64,000 bases of DNA from positions 25,530 to 89,529 of the forward strand of contig CALWID010000004.1 of NCBI GenBank assembly GCA_944380635.1, given 5' to 3'. A program made the translations under genes and the position numbers. Each line of letters starts with the position of its first letter. The stretch's first letter is position 1. Under the pieces are notes generated by a model, which saw only the letters and a program-made list of their open reading frames with translations, had not been told where the DNA came from and searched no databases. Shown here one piece after another: positions 1-8,389 of the stretch. This DNA comes from an uncultured Eubacterium sp. (lineage in GTDB: Bacteria; Bacillota; Clostridia; Oscillospirales; Acutalibacteraceae).

Positions 1-38
1 AGCAAAGCCGCGCGGAATTTAACACGCGCGGCTTTGCC
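1..38 (-). terminator. Strong hairpin, probable terminator
   Basis: A perfect 13-bp stem (2-14 with 25-37) encloses a 10-base loop. It lies just after the minus-strand small ORF at 65-214. Any U-run on the minus strand would lie before base 1 and cannot be seen. There is no T-run on the plus side. Confidence 0.5.
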
Positions 39-64
39 ATGCAAAAAGTGATTAGATTTTGAAT

Positions 65-214
65 TTACATAATCTGCTCAATCATAACATCTGAAAAATT
101 AAGGCGTTTTGATAAAATATATCTGACTTCATCATCCGTTTTGCCGCTGTTTTTCATAAATTTTACTGTTAACACGGCAAGGTTTATCAAAGCCTGCTTA
201 TCTGAAGTGTGCAA
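65..214 (-). CDS. Small hypothetical protein, 49 aa
   Basis: A short ORF starts at TTG (214-212), preceded by a very good ribosome binding site (TAAGGAGG, 223-230) with 8 bases between. It ends at TAA (67-65). The product begins MHTSDKQALINLAVLTVKFM and is a soluble, mixed-charge protein that looks helical, with no signal peptide, membrane segment or cysteines. It lies 160 bases after the PIG-L gene on the same strand and before a strong hairpin. I do not recognise a family. The strong binding site and in-frame hairpin-bounded layout make it likely real, but the TTG start and short length keep confidence moderate. Confidence 0.5.
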   Translation of the reverse strand: MHTSDKQALINLAVLTVKFMKNSGKTDDEVRYILSKRLNFSDVMIEQIM

Positions 215-374
215 AACGATTACCTCCTTATTATATTCTGGGCAAAAATCTGAAATTTATTACCAACTTTGTTATAATTTTAACGCGGAAATGTTAAAGT
301 TTGATAAAAATTTTATTTGAAAATTTTTAATTTTTAAAATTTTTTGCCCGTAAACAAGGATTTTAACGGCAATC

Positions 375-2408
375 TTATTTATTTTTGCGCGGCTTATAAA
401 CGCCGAGGCGGCGGACAAGCCCGCGGTAATAATCCCATTGCATAGAGAAAGACCACATTTTCTGCTCTCCGTTTTGCTTTAAAGATAAAATATATCGTTC
501 CCGCTCATCGGGATTTCTTACGGTAAAGCAGTCATAAATCTGCGGGGAATCGGCAGATTTAACCGTTATAACGGCGTGTTCGCCCTGAGGGCAATAAACA
601 TTTATAACTCCGTTTTCAACAGAACAAATAACGCCCTCATCACTGCTTTCGGCAGTAAAATCAAAATCTTTCTGATTGGGAAAGGTATAAACCGTAAACT
701 GCTCTTTGCCCGATTTATTAACAATATAATCATAGCAGAAATCGCCGTTTGAATTCTGAACCTTAATAAATTCCGCTTTATCGCTTTCAGGCTGAGTGTA
801 CGCCTCCACTTTTAAAAGAGTACATTCACCGGTGCAGTTTTTAATTTTTATGCCTATTAAATCCGTATCAACAGGCGGAAATTCAAACACGGTCGGCCCG
901 CCGTTATTAAACTCGCCGGTATTGTAAGAAATATGCCCCACCATAAGTTGAGCGTTTAAAATATGATTTTCATTGCGCGGGTCTTCATATATCACAACGC
1001 GGCATATTTTTTTATTTTCGGGCAGTTTAAAAGCAACTATTCTTTTTTCGTCATTCGCGTCTGCCTGCCACAAACCTTTCAGCGGCAGACCTGAATCGTT
1101 CTTTATATCATCGCTGTCAACAAGTTTAAAATCCGCAAGGCGGGACGCATCACCGCTTGACGCAGTAATTTGTGAATTATAAAGAACGCTGTCCGTTCTT
1201 CTGAGCCAAAAAACTTTATCTGAATTTATTATTCCGTTTGCGTGGTCGGTTGCGGTTTGGCTTGAATATTCACGCATTGCTCTGTAAGAGGAGGAATTCT
1301 GCATTACGCGCGAAAGGCTCTCTTTTGCCACGGGGAAACGCACACGCTGATTCCAGCGGTAAGTATTTGTTTCACGCATAAGATTTGCCGGCTCCTTAAG
1401 GCGTGTGGAAAGCGCGTTTTGGCTGTAATAATCGCAGGCACCGTCCCACGCGGTGGAATAAGCAAAGCCTTTAAAAACAAGCGGAGTGTAAAGAGGGTTG
1501 CGCTTTATGATTTCACCGAGCGCCTCCTCAAAAAACAGGCTTATTGCGCGGTGGTCTGCATGGCCGTCATAATCACAGCAAAAAACGGTATCGGGTTTGT
1601 ATTTTTCTATCACATTTATAAATGCGTTTAAATAATTTTTTCTTGTAAAATCGCAGTTTACAAACGGTTTTTTACTGCGTGTGCCGTATGTTTTATTATA
1701 CCCGGCGGCAGAAGTTAAAATTTCATCATCCGGCGCGTTATAAATATGCGCCGAATTTTTATCTGTAATACTGTCGCTGAAACCGAGAAATATTATATCG
1801 CTTTCGGGAATGCCGTAAGTTTCGGCAACCGAAAGAGCCTCTTTTATTCTGAGTTTTCCGAGGCGGTAAAAATCGCCGTTTGTTGAAAAAACTATTTTAA
1901 CTTTTGAGCCGTTTTTAACATACTGCTCTATAATGCCGCCGTAAATATTAATCTCATCATCTTCATGGGGAGCAAAGAACATAACATTTTTTGAGCCGAA
2001 AACATTTTTTCTGTTTGCCTCAGGAAAATCATAAAGCGTATCTTTAGTAAAAAACACGCTGCCGAACACCGCAACGCCCGCAGACGCCACAACCGCTGCA
2101 AGCGACGCGGCAAAAAAGAATATTGTAAGCCCGGAAGGAAACGGCATAAGCACTGCCGCAAGCATAGAAATATCAAGCACGCCGAGCAGCATATAAATTT
2201 GTATCATACGGGATTCTATATGAACGCCGAAAACAAATGTTAAAAATACGAAAACTGCGGTAAGAACTTTCAGCGGCATATATAAAAGAGGATTTACAAA
2301 AGCAATAACCATGGTTATAAGCAAAATAATAATCAGCGCCGTCATTACCGGAACGGCAAAAGACGCTTTTTCATAGGGCTTTATTTTTTTCCAGTTAACA
2401 TTAATCAC
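375..2408 (-). CDS. Membrane-anchored PIG-L family deacetylase
   Basis: This is a 677-residue protein with about four membrane segments at the N-terminus (roughly 17-39, 41-62, 68-89, 92-118). A PIG-L/LmbE deacetylase domain follows at about 140-340. The zinc-binding signature PHEDDE is at 147-152 and the downstream histidine motif DGHADHRA at 281-288. Members of this family remove acetyl groups from GlcNAc-linked substrates; the substrate here is unknown. The last 330 residues are beta-rich and could be carbohydrate-binding domains, which is inference. The membrane fusion is unusual for the family and points to action at the cell surface or on a lipid-linked sugar. ATG at 2408 follows a GGGGAGAT-type site. 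It is transcribed divergently from perR. Confidence 0.75.
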   Translation of the reverse strand: MINVNWKKIKPYEKASFAVPVMTALIIILLITMVIAFVNPLLYMPLKVLTAVFVFLTFVFGVHIESRMIQIYMLLGVLDISMLAAVLMPFPSGLTIFFFAASLAAVVASAGVAVFGSVFFTKDTLYDFPEANRKNVFGSKNVMFFAPHEDDEINIYGGIIEQYVKNGSKVKIVFSTNGDFYRLGKLRIKEALSVAETYGIPESDIIFLGFSDSITDKNSAHIYNAPDDEILTSAAGYNKTYGTRSKKPFVNCDFTRKNYLNAFINVIEKYKPDTVFCCDYDGHADHRAISLFFEEALGEIIKRNPLYTPLVFKGFAYSTAWDGACDYYSQNALSTRLKEPANLMRETNTYRWNQRVRFPVAKESLSRVMQNSSSYRAMREYSSQTATDHANGIINSDKVFWLRRTDSVLYNSQITASSGDASRLADFKLVDSDDIKNDSGLPLKGLWQADANDEKRIVAFKLPENKKICRVVIYEDPRNENHILNAQLMVGHISYNTGEFNNGGPTVFEFPPVDTDLIGIKIKNCTGECTLLKVEAYTQPESDKAEFIKVQNSNGDFCYDYIVNKSGKEQFTVYTFPNQKDFDFTAESSDEGVICSVENGVINVYCPQGEHAVITVKSADSPQIYDCFTVRNPDERERYILSLKQNGEQKMWSFSMQWDYYRGLVRRLGVYKPRKNK

Positions 2409-2510
2409 AAACTATCTCCCCTTTTTAAAAGGATTATAATATATTTCATCTGATTTCTTTATTAAAGATACCAAATCTAAATAATATAGTCAAATTTTTT
2501 TAAAAAAATC

Positions 2511-2538
2511 TTGACAAATAAATTTTTTATGATATACT
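2511..2538 (+). promoter_or_regulatory. perR promoter, sigma-A type
   Basis: TTGACA at 2511-2516 and TATACT at 2533-2538 are separated by 16 bases. The start of transcription would fall near 2545, on top of the palindrome at 2543-2557. Confidence 0.75.
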
Positions 2539-2542
2539 TAAA

Positions 2543-2557
2543 TTGTACTCGGTACAA
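2543..2557. promoter_or_regulatory. Palindromic operator overlapping perR start of transcription
   Basis: The perfect inverted repeat TTGTAC-TCG-GTACAA (6-base arms, 3-base spacer) lies 4 bases after the -10 box. Its size and position fit a Fur-family autoregulatory site. It differs from the Bacillus PerR box (TTATAATnATTATAA), so assignment to PerR is inference. Confidence 0.55.
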
Positions 2558-2584
2558 GATAACAATTATAACAAGGTGGGCTTG

Positions 2585-2998
2585 ATGCGAACCGAGCAAA
2601 TAATTTCTATTTTTAAGGAAAAACATTTTCGCGCCACGCCGCAAAGGATTGCAGTATATAAATATGTTTACGGGCACAGAACCCACCCGGACGCTTCCCA
2701 AATATACGAAAGCGTGCTTAAAAGCAACCCGAGTTTTTCAAAAACAACGGTATACAACGCTTTAAAATCCCTTTGCGAAAGCGGATTTTTGATACCCGTT
2801 ACAATAGACGGCGATAAAATTCATTATGACGCAAATATAAATTTCCACGGGCATTTCATTTGCAGTGAATGCGGCGAAATATATGATTTTGATGTGCCGG
2901 AACCCGTGGGCAAGGGTCTTAACGGATTTACCGTTACCCGAAAAGATGTTTATTACAGCGGCATTTGCCCGGACTGTAACAATAAATTAAAAAATTAA
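2585..2998 (+). CDS. perR: Fur/PerR-family peroxide-responsive repressor
   Basis: A 137-residue Fur-family repressor. The N-terminal winged helix (about 1-80) carries the typical KTTVYNALKSL recognition helix. The C-terminal part has the metal-sensing HGHFIC segment and two CxxC pairs (CSEC, CPDC) for structural zinc. An aspartate before HxH and the HPDA motif resemble PerR rather than Fur or Zur. The start is ATG 2585 after AAGGTGG (2574-2580), not the in-frame TTG at 2543, which lies inside the operator. It is followed after 21 bases by reverse rubrerythrin, a classic PerR target in clostridia, so the two probably form an operon induced by peroxide or oxygen. Confidence 0.8.
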   Translation: MRTEQIISIFKEKHFRATPQRIAVYKYVYGHRTHPDASQIYESVLKSNPSFSKTTVYNALKSLCESGFLIPVTIDGDKIHYDANINFHGHFICSECGEIYDFDVPEPVGKGLNGFTVTRKDVYYSGICPDCNNKLKN

Positions 2999-3019
2999 TT
3001 TAAAAAGGAGTTTTTAATT

Positions 3020-3559
3020 ATGGCAAAGAAGTATTATTGTCCCGTATGCGGATACGAGAGTGACGAACCTATTGAAAAGTGCCCCATCTGCGGCGCAGCT
3101 ATGAAAGTTCGTGAAGAAGGCGGCGAAATGGCTTGGGCTGCCGAGCATGTTGTCGGCGTTGCAAAAGGCGTCAGCGAAGAAATCGTTCAGGGTCTTCGTG
3201 AAAACTTTAACGGCGAATGCAGCGAAGTTGGTATGTATCTTGCAATGGCAAGAGTTGCACACAGAGAAGGTTATCCTGAAATCGGTCTTTACTGGGAAAA
3301 GGCTGCTTATGAAGAGGCAGAGCACGCCGCTAAATTTGCAGAGATGCTTGGCGAAGTAGTAACAGACTCAACAAAGAAAAACCTTGAAATGCGCGTTGCC
3401 GCTGAAAACGGCGCAACACAGGGCAAGACTGACCTTGCAAGACTTGCAAAAGAGCAGGGACTTGACGCTATTCATGACACCGTTCATGAAATGGCAAGAG
3501 ATGAGGCTCGCCACGGCAGAGCATTCGCAGGTCTCCTTAAGAGATATTTCGGCGAATAA
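3020..3559 (+). CDS. Reverse rubrerythrin (NADH peroxidase component)
   Basis: A 179-residue protein with a short rubredoxin-type iron site at the N-terminus (CPVC...CPIC, about residues 8-25). A ferritin-like diiron domain follows, with the E...EAEHAAKF and DEARHGRAF ligand motifs. This domain order is reversed compared with classical rubrerythrin and matches the reverse rubrerythrins of clostridia, which reduce hydrogen peroxide and oxygen in the cytoplasm. ATG follows AAAGGAG at 3004-3010. It sits directly behind perR. A classical rubrerythrin is encoded elsewhere in the window (61984-62526). Confidence 0.9.
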   Translation: MAKKYYCPVCGYESDEPIEKCPICGAAMKVREEGGEMAWAAEHVVGVAKGVSEEIVQGLRENFNGECSEVGMYLAMARVAHREGYPEIGLYWEKAAYEEAEHAAKFAEMLGEVVTDSTKKNLEMRVAAENGATQGKTDLARLAKEQGLDAIHDTVHEMARDEARHGRAFAGLLKRYFGE

Positions 3560-3583
3560 TACATTCAAATCAATCACATAAAA

Positions 3584-3612
3584 GGGCGGCGGATATTTCT
3601 GCCGCCCTATTG
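3584..3612 (+). terminator. Hairpin after reverse rubrerythrin
   Basis: The stem GGGCGGC (3584-3590) pairs with GCCGCCC (3601-3607). Only a weak T-rich tail follows, so termination may be partial. Confidence 0.45.
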
Positions 3613-3653
3613 CGTACAATTTATTTTATATTAAGTTTTACAGGGAGAAACTA

Positions 3654-4154
3654 ATGAACAAGGCTGCGCTTTACAATTTATCATACGGAGTTTATGTGAT
3701 AACCACTTGGGCGGACGGCAGAGCAACAGGCTGCACGGCAAATTCCGCAATGCAGATAACCTCCTCGCCCGCAACAGTTGCGGTTTCCGTAAACCACGAT
3801 AATTTTACAAATGAATGTATAAACAAAACAGGCGTTTTTGCAATTAACATTTTAGGCGAGCACTGCGACCCGCTTGTTATAGGCAATTTTGGATTTAAAA
3901 GCGGAAAAGACTTTAATAAATTTGCCGATTATGAGCCGGTAATCAAAAATTTTATGCCGATAGTTCCGAAAGCGAGCGGATACATAACCTGCAAAGTGAT
4001 TGACAAAATGGAAACTTCCACCCACACCGTATTTTTGGGCAAGGTAACCGACGCCGATATTTTAAATGACGACGCACCTATGACATATGCCTATTACCAC
4101 AATGTAATTAAAGGCAAATCGCCGAAAAACGCCCCGACATATCAGGGTGAATAA
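3654..4154 (+). CDS. Flavin reductase-like FMN-binding protein
   Basis: A 166-residue flavin-reductase-domain protein. The N-terminus has the family pattern of a tyrosine-rich strand, then TTWADGRATGCTANS, then TSSPATVAVSVN, and the middle has the GVFAIN motif. Such proteins bind FMN and pass electrons, for example to rubredoxins or flavodiiron proteins. The position after perR and reverse rubrerythrin suggests a part in oxygen or peroxide detoxification, though a hairpin and 94 bases separate them. ATG follows GGGAG. There are no membrane segments. The exact electron partner is unknown. Confidence 0.75.
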   Translation: MNKAALYNLSYGVYVITTWADGRATGCTANSAMQITSSPATVAVSVNHDNFTNECINKTGVFAINILGEHCDPLVIGNFGFKSGKDFNKFADYEPVIKNFMPIVPKASGYITCKVIDKMETSTHTVFLGKVTDADILNDDAPMTYAYYHNVIKGKSPKNAPTYQGE

Positions 4155-4162
4155 ATAAAATT

Positions 4163-4201
4163 TCCCGCCGAAATGCTAAAACGCGTTTCAGCGGGATTTT
4201 T
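4163..4201. terminator. Bidirectional terminator
   Basis: An imperfect 13-bp hairpin (TCCCGC 4163-4168 with GCGGGA 4191-4196) is followed by TTTTT on the plus side and an A-run before it. It lies between converging genes. Confidence 0.7.
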
Positions 4202-4214
4202 CATATCTTTATAT

Positions 4215-5654
4215 TTATTTTGTTTCAGTATTCTGCTGAGCGGCGCGGCGGGCGGCAAGTTCGCTTTCCACCTTTTGGCGCTGGGCAGGGGTATACCTGA
4301 TAAACAGCAGCGGAATTATATAAAGCAGGCTTGCTGCTGCCGGAGTCAGAATAACAAGCGGCCAAATCCACTTATCAAACGCGGCGGACTGCGTGCCTAT
4401 ATAGACCGATGCGCCTTCTATTGCTTTATAATCAAGCAAATGAAGAGCAAGAGCCGCAAGCCCGGCGGTTATGCCGCTTGAAATTTTGGTAAACATAGTC
4501 TGCATAGAGAATGTGATACCCTCCGTGCGTTTGCCTGTTTTCCATTCCATATAATCAATACTATCGCAAAAAACAGAAGTTTGGGCAATGGAACTTGCGC
4601 CGAGAGGAATACAGCCGAGCCCGATAAGAGCGAGCGCAAACCATAGATTATTGCCCTCAAACCCTATGAAATACGCAATGACGCGCACAACCACATTAGC
4701 CGCCTGCATCATAATAAGCGCGTTTACATAACCGCGGCACCATTTTTTCAGTTTATCAGCAAATATCATACCTATAAATCCGGGCAGCCCTGTTATTGCG
4801 GAATAGATAGTGGTAAGCCCCAAGGCGCCGATAATGCTGTTTTGCCCCAGAAAATCAGCCGGTATTTCATATTTGAAAAAATATGTAACAAGATTTGCGC
4901 CGAAACCGAGCGAGCCTAAAATATTTGCTATGGTTACAAGCAGCAACATTTTATTCTTAAAAAGCAATGAAAAACTTTCCCTTAAAGTAGCCTGCTGCTG
5001 CGCTTTAACAACTTTTACCCTTTCCTGAGCAAAACTGCATCTGTAACTGAGCATTGCGCCGCCGAGGCCGAATATTATTGCAAAAACAAGAGTAAGAAGA
5101 GCCATGCTGCCTCCCGTAGCGTTTGCAATCATTTCAAGCACCATAGGTATGCCTGCGCTGAGCGCGCCGAAAACGCAGGAACCGATAGTGCGAGCCCACT
5201 GCACGAAAGAATCCCTTTCCTGCGAATCAGGGGAAACGCTTGAAGTTATACCCCACACGGAAACATCCTGCAAAGTATAGCAAAGGTCCCAGCATATATA
5301 CATAATTATAAAATAAGAAACGCGCAGCCAAAGCAGATTATCATCGGTTGAAAAAACAACAAACATAAGAACGGTGAAAATACCTACCGGAAGCGGCGTA
5401 TATTTTAAAAACGGCCGCAGTTTTTCACCGTTTTTAAAAGTGTGTTTATCAATATATGAGCCTACTATGGGGTCGTTAACACCGTCCCAAACTTTCATAA
5501 CTATAAGAAGCACAGATACCACAATAGCGGGAAACAGCGCAATATCAGTTAAAAAGTAATTAAAAAACGAGCCGCCGATAAGCGAATAGACCATATTCTG
5601 ACCGCAAAGGCCGGCATAATAATTTATTTTTTCCTTTTTGGGTATATATTTCAT
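4215..5654 (-). CDS. Sugar:cation symporter, GPH family (MFS)
   Basis: A 479-residue protein with about 12 hydrophobic segments. It resembles the glycoside-pentoside-hexuronide:cation symporters (MelB/XynB type). The early loop has DGVNDPIVGSYIDKH, matching the conserved family motif DxxxDPxxG, and a later loop has DYMEWKTGKRTEG, also typical. The family imports sugars or uronides with Na+ or H+; the sugar cannot be told from sequence. ATG 5654 follows a GGGGAGGGG site. It appears to be a single-gene unit, converging on the flavin reductase gene across a shared terminator. A second member lies at 14152-15672. Confidence 0.85.
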   Translation of the reverse strand: MKYIPKKEKINYYAGLCGQNMVYSLIGGSFFNYFLTDIALFPAIVVSVLLIVMKVWDGVNDPIVGSYIDKHTFKNGEKLRPFLKYTPLPVGIFTVLMFVVFSTDDNLLWLRVSYFIIMYICWDLCYTLQDVSVWGITSSVSPDSQERDSFVQWARTIGSCVFGALSAGIPMVLEMIANATGGSMALLTLVFAIIFGLGGAMLSYRCSFAQERVKVVKAQQQATLRESFSLLFKNKMLLLVTIANILGSLGFGANLVTYFFKYEIPADFLGQNSIIGALGLTTIYSAITGLPGFIGMIFADKLKKWCRGYVNALIMMQAANVVVRVIAYFIGFEGNNLWFALALIGLGCIPLGASSIAQTSVFCDSIDYMEWKTGKRTEGITFSMQTMFTKISSGITAGLAALALHLLDYKAIEGASVYIGTQSAAFDKWIWPLVILTPAAASLLYIIPLLFIRYTPAQRQKVESELAARRAAQQNTETK

Positions 5655-5959
5655 AACCGCCCCTCCCCTTTTGTTTAAAATCTGCTTAATTTAATTTTAT
5701 CACAAAGCGCAAATTAAAAATATGTGTAAACAGCACAAGAAAACAAGGAATTATTTGTATAACTTGCTCTTAAAATTAACGCCTGTATTGCAATTTTTAA
5801 ATATTTTAAAAATATATATTTATGTTTATGCCCGTTTCTGATATAATACTCACGAAGAAAATAAATATCATTTTCCGTTAAAGCAAACGGGGATTATGAT
5901 ATAACTTCAAAGCAAACTGTTTTATAACGGTTTATTTGCTGAATAAAGGGAGGAAAAAT
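5655..5959 (+). promoter_or_regulatory. Intergenic region with promoter and leader of the PurF paralogue
   Basis: An extended -10 (TGATATAAT, 5839-5847) would start a leader of about 105 bases for the gene at 5960. Two short hairpins can form in it: CCGTT/AACGG near 5877-5892, and GCAAA/TTTGC near 5911-5939, just before the ribosome binding site. I see no purine or other known riboswitch consensus. The rest is AT-rich with no recognisable gene. Confidence 0.45.
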
Positions 5960-7366
5960 ATGGGCGGATTTTTCGCGACAGCGTCCAAAGAGGACTGCGT
6001 ATTTGATTTATTTTTCGGTGTTGACTACCATTCACACCTGGGCACAAGGCGTGCGGGCCTTGCGGTATATGACGAGAAGAACGGGTTTGAAAGAGCAATT
6101 CATAATATTGAGAACGCTCCGTTCAGAACAAAATTTACAAAAGAATCTAACGAAATGCACGGCACTTTAGGCATAGGCTGTATATCTGATTTTGAGGCTC
6201 AGCCTATTCTTGTGCGCTCGCACCACGGCACTTTTGCCATTACTACTATAGGCAAAATAAACAACGCAAATGAGATAGTTGATAAAATTATAAAATCAAA
6301 TGTTCACTTTTTTGAAATGAGCAACGGCGATGTTAACCCAACTGAACTTGTTGCCTCTATAATAAACCAAAAGGAAAATTTCATTGACGGCATAAGATAC
6401 GCTCAGGAAATTATTGACGGCTCACTCAGTATGCTGATACTTACGCCGAAAGGCATTTACTGCGCAAGGGACAAGCTGGGCAGAACTCCTATAGTTATAG
6501 GCAAAAAGGAAGACGGTTATTGCGCAAGTTTTGAGAGTTTTGCATATCTGAATCTCGGCTATGCTGATTGCAGGGAACTAGGGCCGGGCGAAATAGTTGT
6601 TATGACGGCAGACGGCGTTAAAACACTTGTTGCCCCCGGAAAAGATATGAAGATATGCACATTCCTTTGGGTCTATTACGGTTACCCCTCTTCTTCATAC
6701 GAGGGTATCAGCGTTGAAAAAATGCGCTACAACTGCGGCAAACTGCTTGCAAGGCGAGATAATGTTAAGCCGGATATTGTTGCCGGCGTTCCCGATTCAG
6801 GCACGGCGCACGCAATAGGCTATGCTAATGAATCAGGATTTCCGTTTTCACGCCCGTTTGTTAAATACACGCCTACCTGGCCGCGCTCGTTTATGCCTAC
6901 TCACCAAAGCAAGCGAAATCTTATTGCCAAGATGAAACTTATTCCGATACATGACCTTATTGAGGGCAAAAGCCTGCTGCTCATAGACGATTCAATAGTG
7001 CGCGGCACCCAACTTAGAGAAACAACGGAATTTCTTTACGCAAGCGGCGCTAAAGAAGTACACATCAGACCCGCCTGCCCGCCGCTGCTTTTTGGCTGTA
7101 AATACCTGAATTTTTCGCGCACATCTTCAGAAATGGAACTTATAACACGCAGGGTAATAAAGAAACTTGAGGGCAAAGACCCGGATGACGCCACGCTTAA
7201 AGAATATGCGGACCCGGACAGCGATAAGTATAAAACAATGGTTGACGAAATAGGCAAGGAACTCCATTTCACATCATTAAGATACAACAGGCTGGACGAC
7301 CTTATTGAATCCGTTGGCATAGGTGAAGAAAAACTTTGTACTTATTGCTGGAGCGGAAAAGAATAA
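5960..7366 (+). CDS. PurF-like amidophosphoribosyltransferase paralogue lacking the glutaminase nucleophile
   Basis: A 468-residue PurF homologue. The phosphoribosyltransferase half is well kept: GVPDSGTAHAIGYA at about 277-290 and the PRPP loop LIDDSIVRGT at 341-350. A CTYC pair near the C-terminus and C233 match iron-sulfur ligands of Bacillus-type PurF. The N-terminal glutamine amidotransferase half is degenerate. The protein starts MGGFFA where PurF matures to an N-terminal CGVFGI, so the catalytic Cys1 is a Gly. The usual HRGQE reads HLGTRRAG and the NGN oxyanion motif reads TIGKINN. ATG 5960 follows GGGAGG, so no upstream cysteine start is plausible. It could use ammonia or have another role. 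It stands alone, away from purC/purB at 47.6-49.7 kb. Confidence 0.75.
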   Translation: MGGFFATASKEDCVFDLFFGVDYHSHLGTRRAGLAVYDEKNGFERAIHNIENAPFRTKFTKESNEMHGTLGIGCISDFEAQPILVRSHHGTFAITTIGKINNANEIVDKIIKSNVHFFEMSNGDVNPTELVASIINQKENFIDGIRYAQEIIDGSLSMLILTPKGIYCARDKLGRTPIVIGKKEDGYCASFESFAYLNLGYADCRELGPGEIVVMTADGVKTLVAPGKDMKICTFLWVYYGYPSSSYEGISVEKMRYNCGKLLARRDNVKPDIVAGVPDSGTAHAIGYANESGFPFSRPFVKYTPTWPRSFMPTHQSKRNLIAKMKLIPIHDLIEGKSLLLIDDSIVRGTQLRETTEFLYASGAKEVHIRPACPPLLFGCKYLNFSRTSSEMELITRRVIKKLEGKDPDDATLKEYADPDSDKYKTMVDEIGKELHFTSLRYNRLDDLIESVGIGEEKLCTYCWSGKE

Positions 7367-7442
7367 ATAATCTATTACACCATTTTTGCAAAATAAAAAC
7401 ATTTTAGTTAAACAAAAAGCAAACGAACTGAGTAAAAATTAT

Positions 7443-7481
7443 AAGCGCCCCAAAAGCCGAACACTTTTGGGGCGCTTTTCT
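7443..7481. terminator. Bidirectional terminator
   Basis: A perfect 14-bp stem (AAGCGCCCCAAAAG 7443-7456 with 7464-7477) is followed by a T-rich stretch. It separates converging genes. Confidence 0.85.
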
Positions 7482-7496
7482 ATATTTCGCGCTGTT

Positions 7497-7913
7497 TTAT
7501 TTTTCCCACGCCATAACATACTCGTCTGCGGGTTTTAAATCAAGTTTCTCCTTAATTTCAAATCCGTTTTTTATATAAAACTTTACGGCTTTTTCATTTT
7601 GGCAGTACACATTTAGCGACAGTTCTTTCTTTTTATGTTTAACAAAATCAATAAGCGCTGTTCCTATGCCGAGAGAGCGGTATTCTTTTTTTACGAACAA
7701 ACCCTCTATATAATTTCCGCTAAGCCCTATAAATCCCGCGGTTTCGCCGCATTTTTCATACACATATATTTCGGCGTTTTTAATCTGCTTTTCGGCGTAT
7801 TCAAAATTATCGCGCCAATAACCTGCGGGAACGAATGAATGAGCGTCAATATTAGAATCAAGCCATATACTCATTACTTTATTTACATCGCTTATTTTAA
7901 ATTTTCTTATCAT
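7497..7913 (-). CDS. GNAT-family N-acetyltransferase
   Basis: A 138-residue GNAT acetyltransferase. The acetyl-CoA pyrophosphate loop is visible as EYRSLGIGTALI, roughly residues 76-87, followed by the YCQNEKAVKFYIKNGF segment typical of RimI/YjdJ-like members. The substrate is unknown. ATG overlaps the stop of rlmH by 4 bases (ATGA), so it is translationally coupled as the last gene of a three-gene unit (MBL hydrolase, rlmH, GNAT). Confidence 0.8.
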   Translation of the reverse strand: MIRKFKISDVNKVMSIWLDSNIDAHSFVPAGYWRDNFEYAEKQIKNAEIYVYEKCGETAGFIGLSGNYIEGLFVKKEYRSLGIGTALIDFVKHKKKELSLNVYCQNEKAVKFYIKNGFEIKEKLDLKPADEYVMAWEK

Positions 7914-8389
7914 TTATGATACCTTGAATTATTTATTATGGAAAAAGCACGGTAAATCTGCTCGCAAAGCACAAGGCGCGCAAGTTGGTGCGGCAGAGTA
8001 ATTTTTCCGAAAGAAAGTTTTATTTTTCCAAGCGATTTTACCTTATCAGCAAGCCCGAACGAACCGCCTATAACAAAAGCAATTTTTGAATTTTGCAGAC
8101 TTATCCTCTCTATCTGAGCGGCAAATTCCGGGGAGGAATATTCCCTGCCCTCTATACAAAGCGGGATAACAGCGGCGCCTTTCGGAATCTTTTCAATAAT
8201 TCTTGCGCCTTCCTTTTCAATAATATTAAGTATTTGAGCAGAAGACGGGTCTTCGGGGGCGCGTTCCTCCGCAACCTCAATTATCTGCACTTTGGCATAC
8301 GGCGAAAGCCTTTTTAAATATTCGGCGCAGCCGTCCCTCAAATACTGTTCTTTAAGTTTGCCCACGCACACAACAGTTATATTTATCAC
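7910..8389 (-). CDS. rlmH: 23S rRNA pseudouridine-1915 N3-methyltransferase RlmH
   Basis: A 159-residue SPOUT-fold methyltransferase of standard length. Diagnostic motifs are the N-terminal VVCVGKLKE, the SAM-binding loop VIGGSFGLAD and the C-terminal LPHQLARLVLCEQIYRAF with a final SRYHK. It methylates m3-pseudouridine in helix 69 of 23S rRNA. A GTG start overlaps the stop of the upstream MBL gene (GTGA), and its own stop overlaps the GNAT start. Pairing with a YycJ-like MBL protein is common in Firmicutes. Confidence 0.95.
   Translation of the reverse strand: MINITVVCVGKLKEQYLRDGCAEYLKRLSPYAKVQIIEVAEERAPEDPSSAQILNIIEKEGARIIEKIPKGAAVIPLCIEGREYSSPEFAAQIERISLQNSKIAFVIGGSFGLADKVKSLGKIKLSFGKITLPHQLARLVLCEQIYRAFSIINNSRYHK

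Noticed and set aside
5840-5959. Purine riboswitch before the PurF paralogue
   Set aside because: The conserved loop bases of guanine/adenine riboswitches are not present; only two small hairpins are seen.
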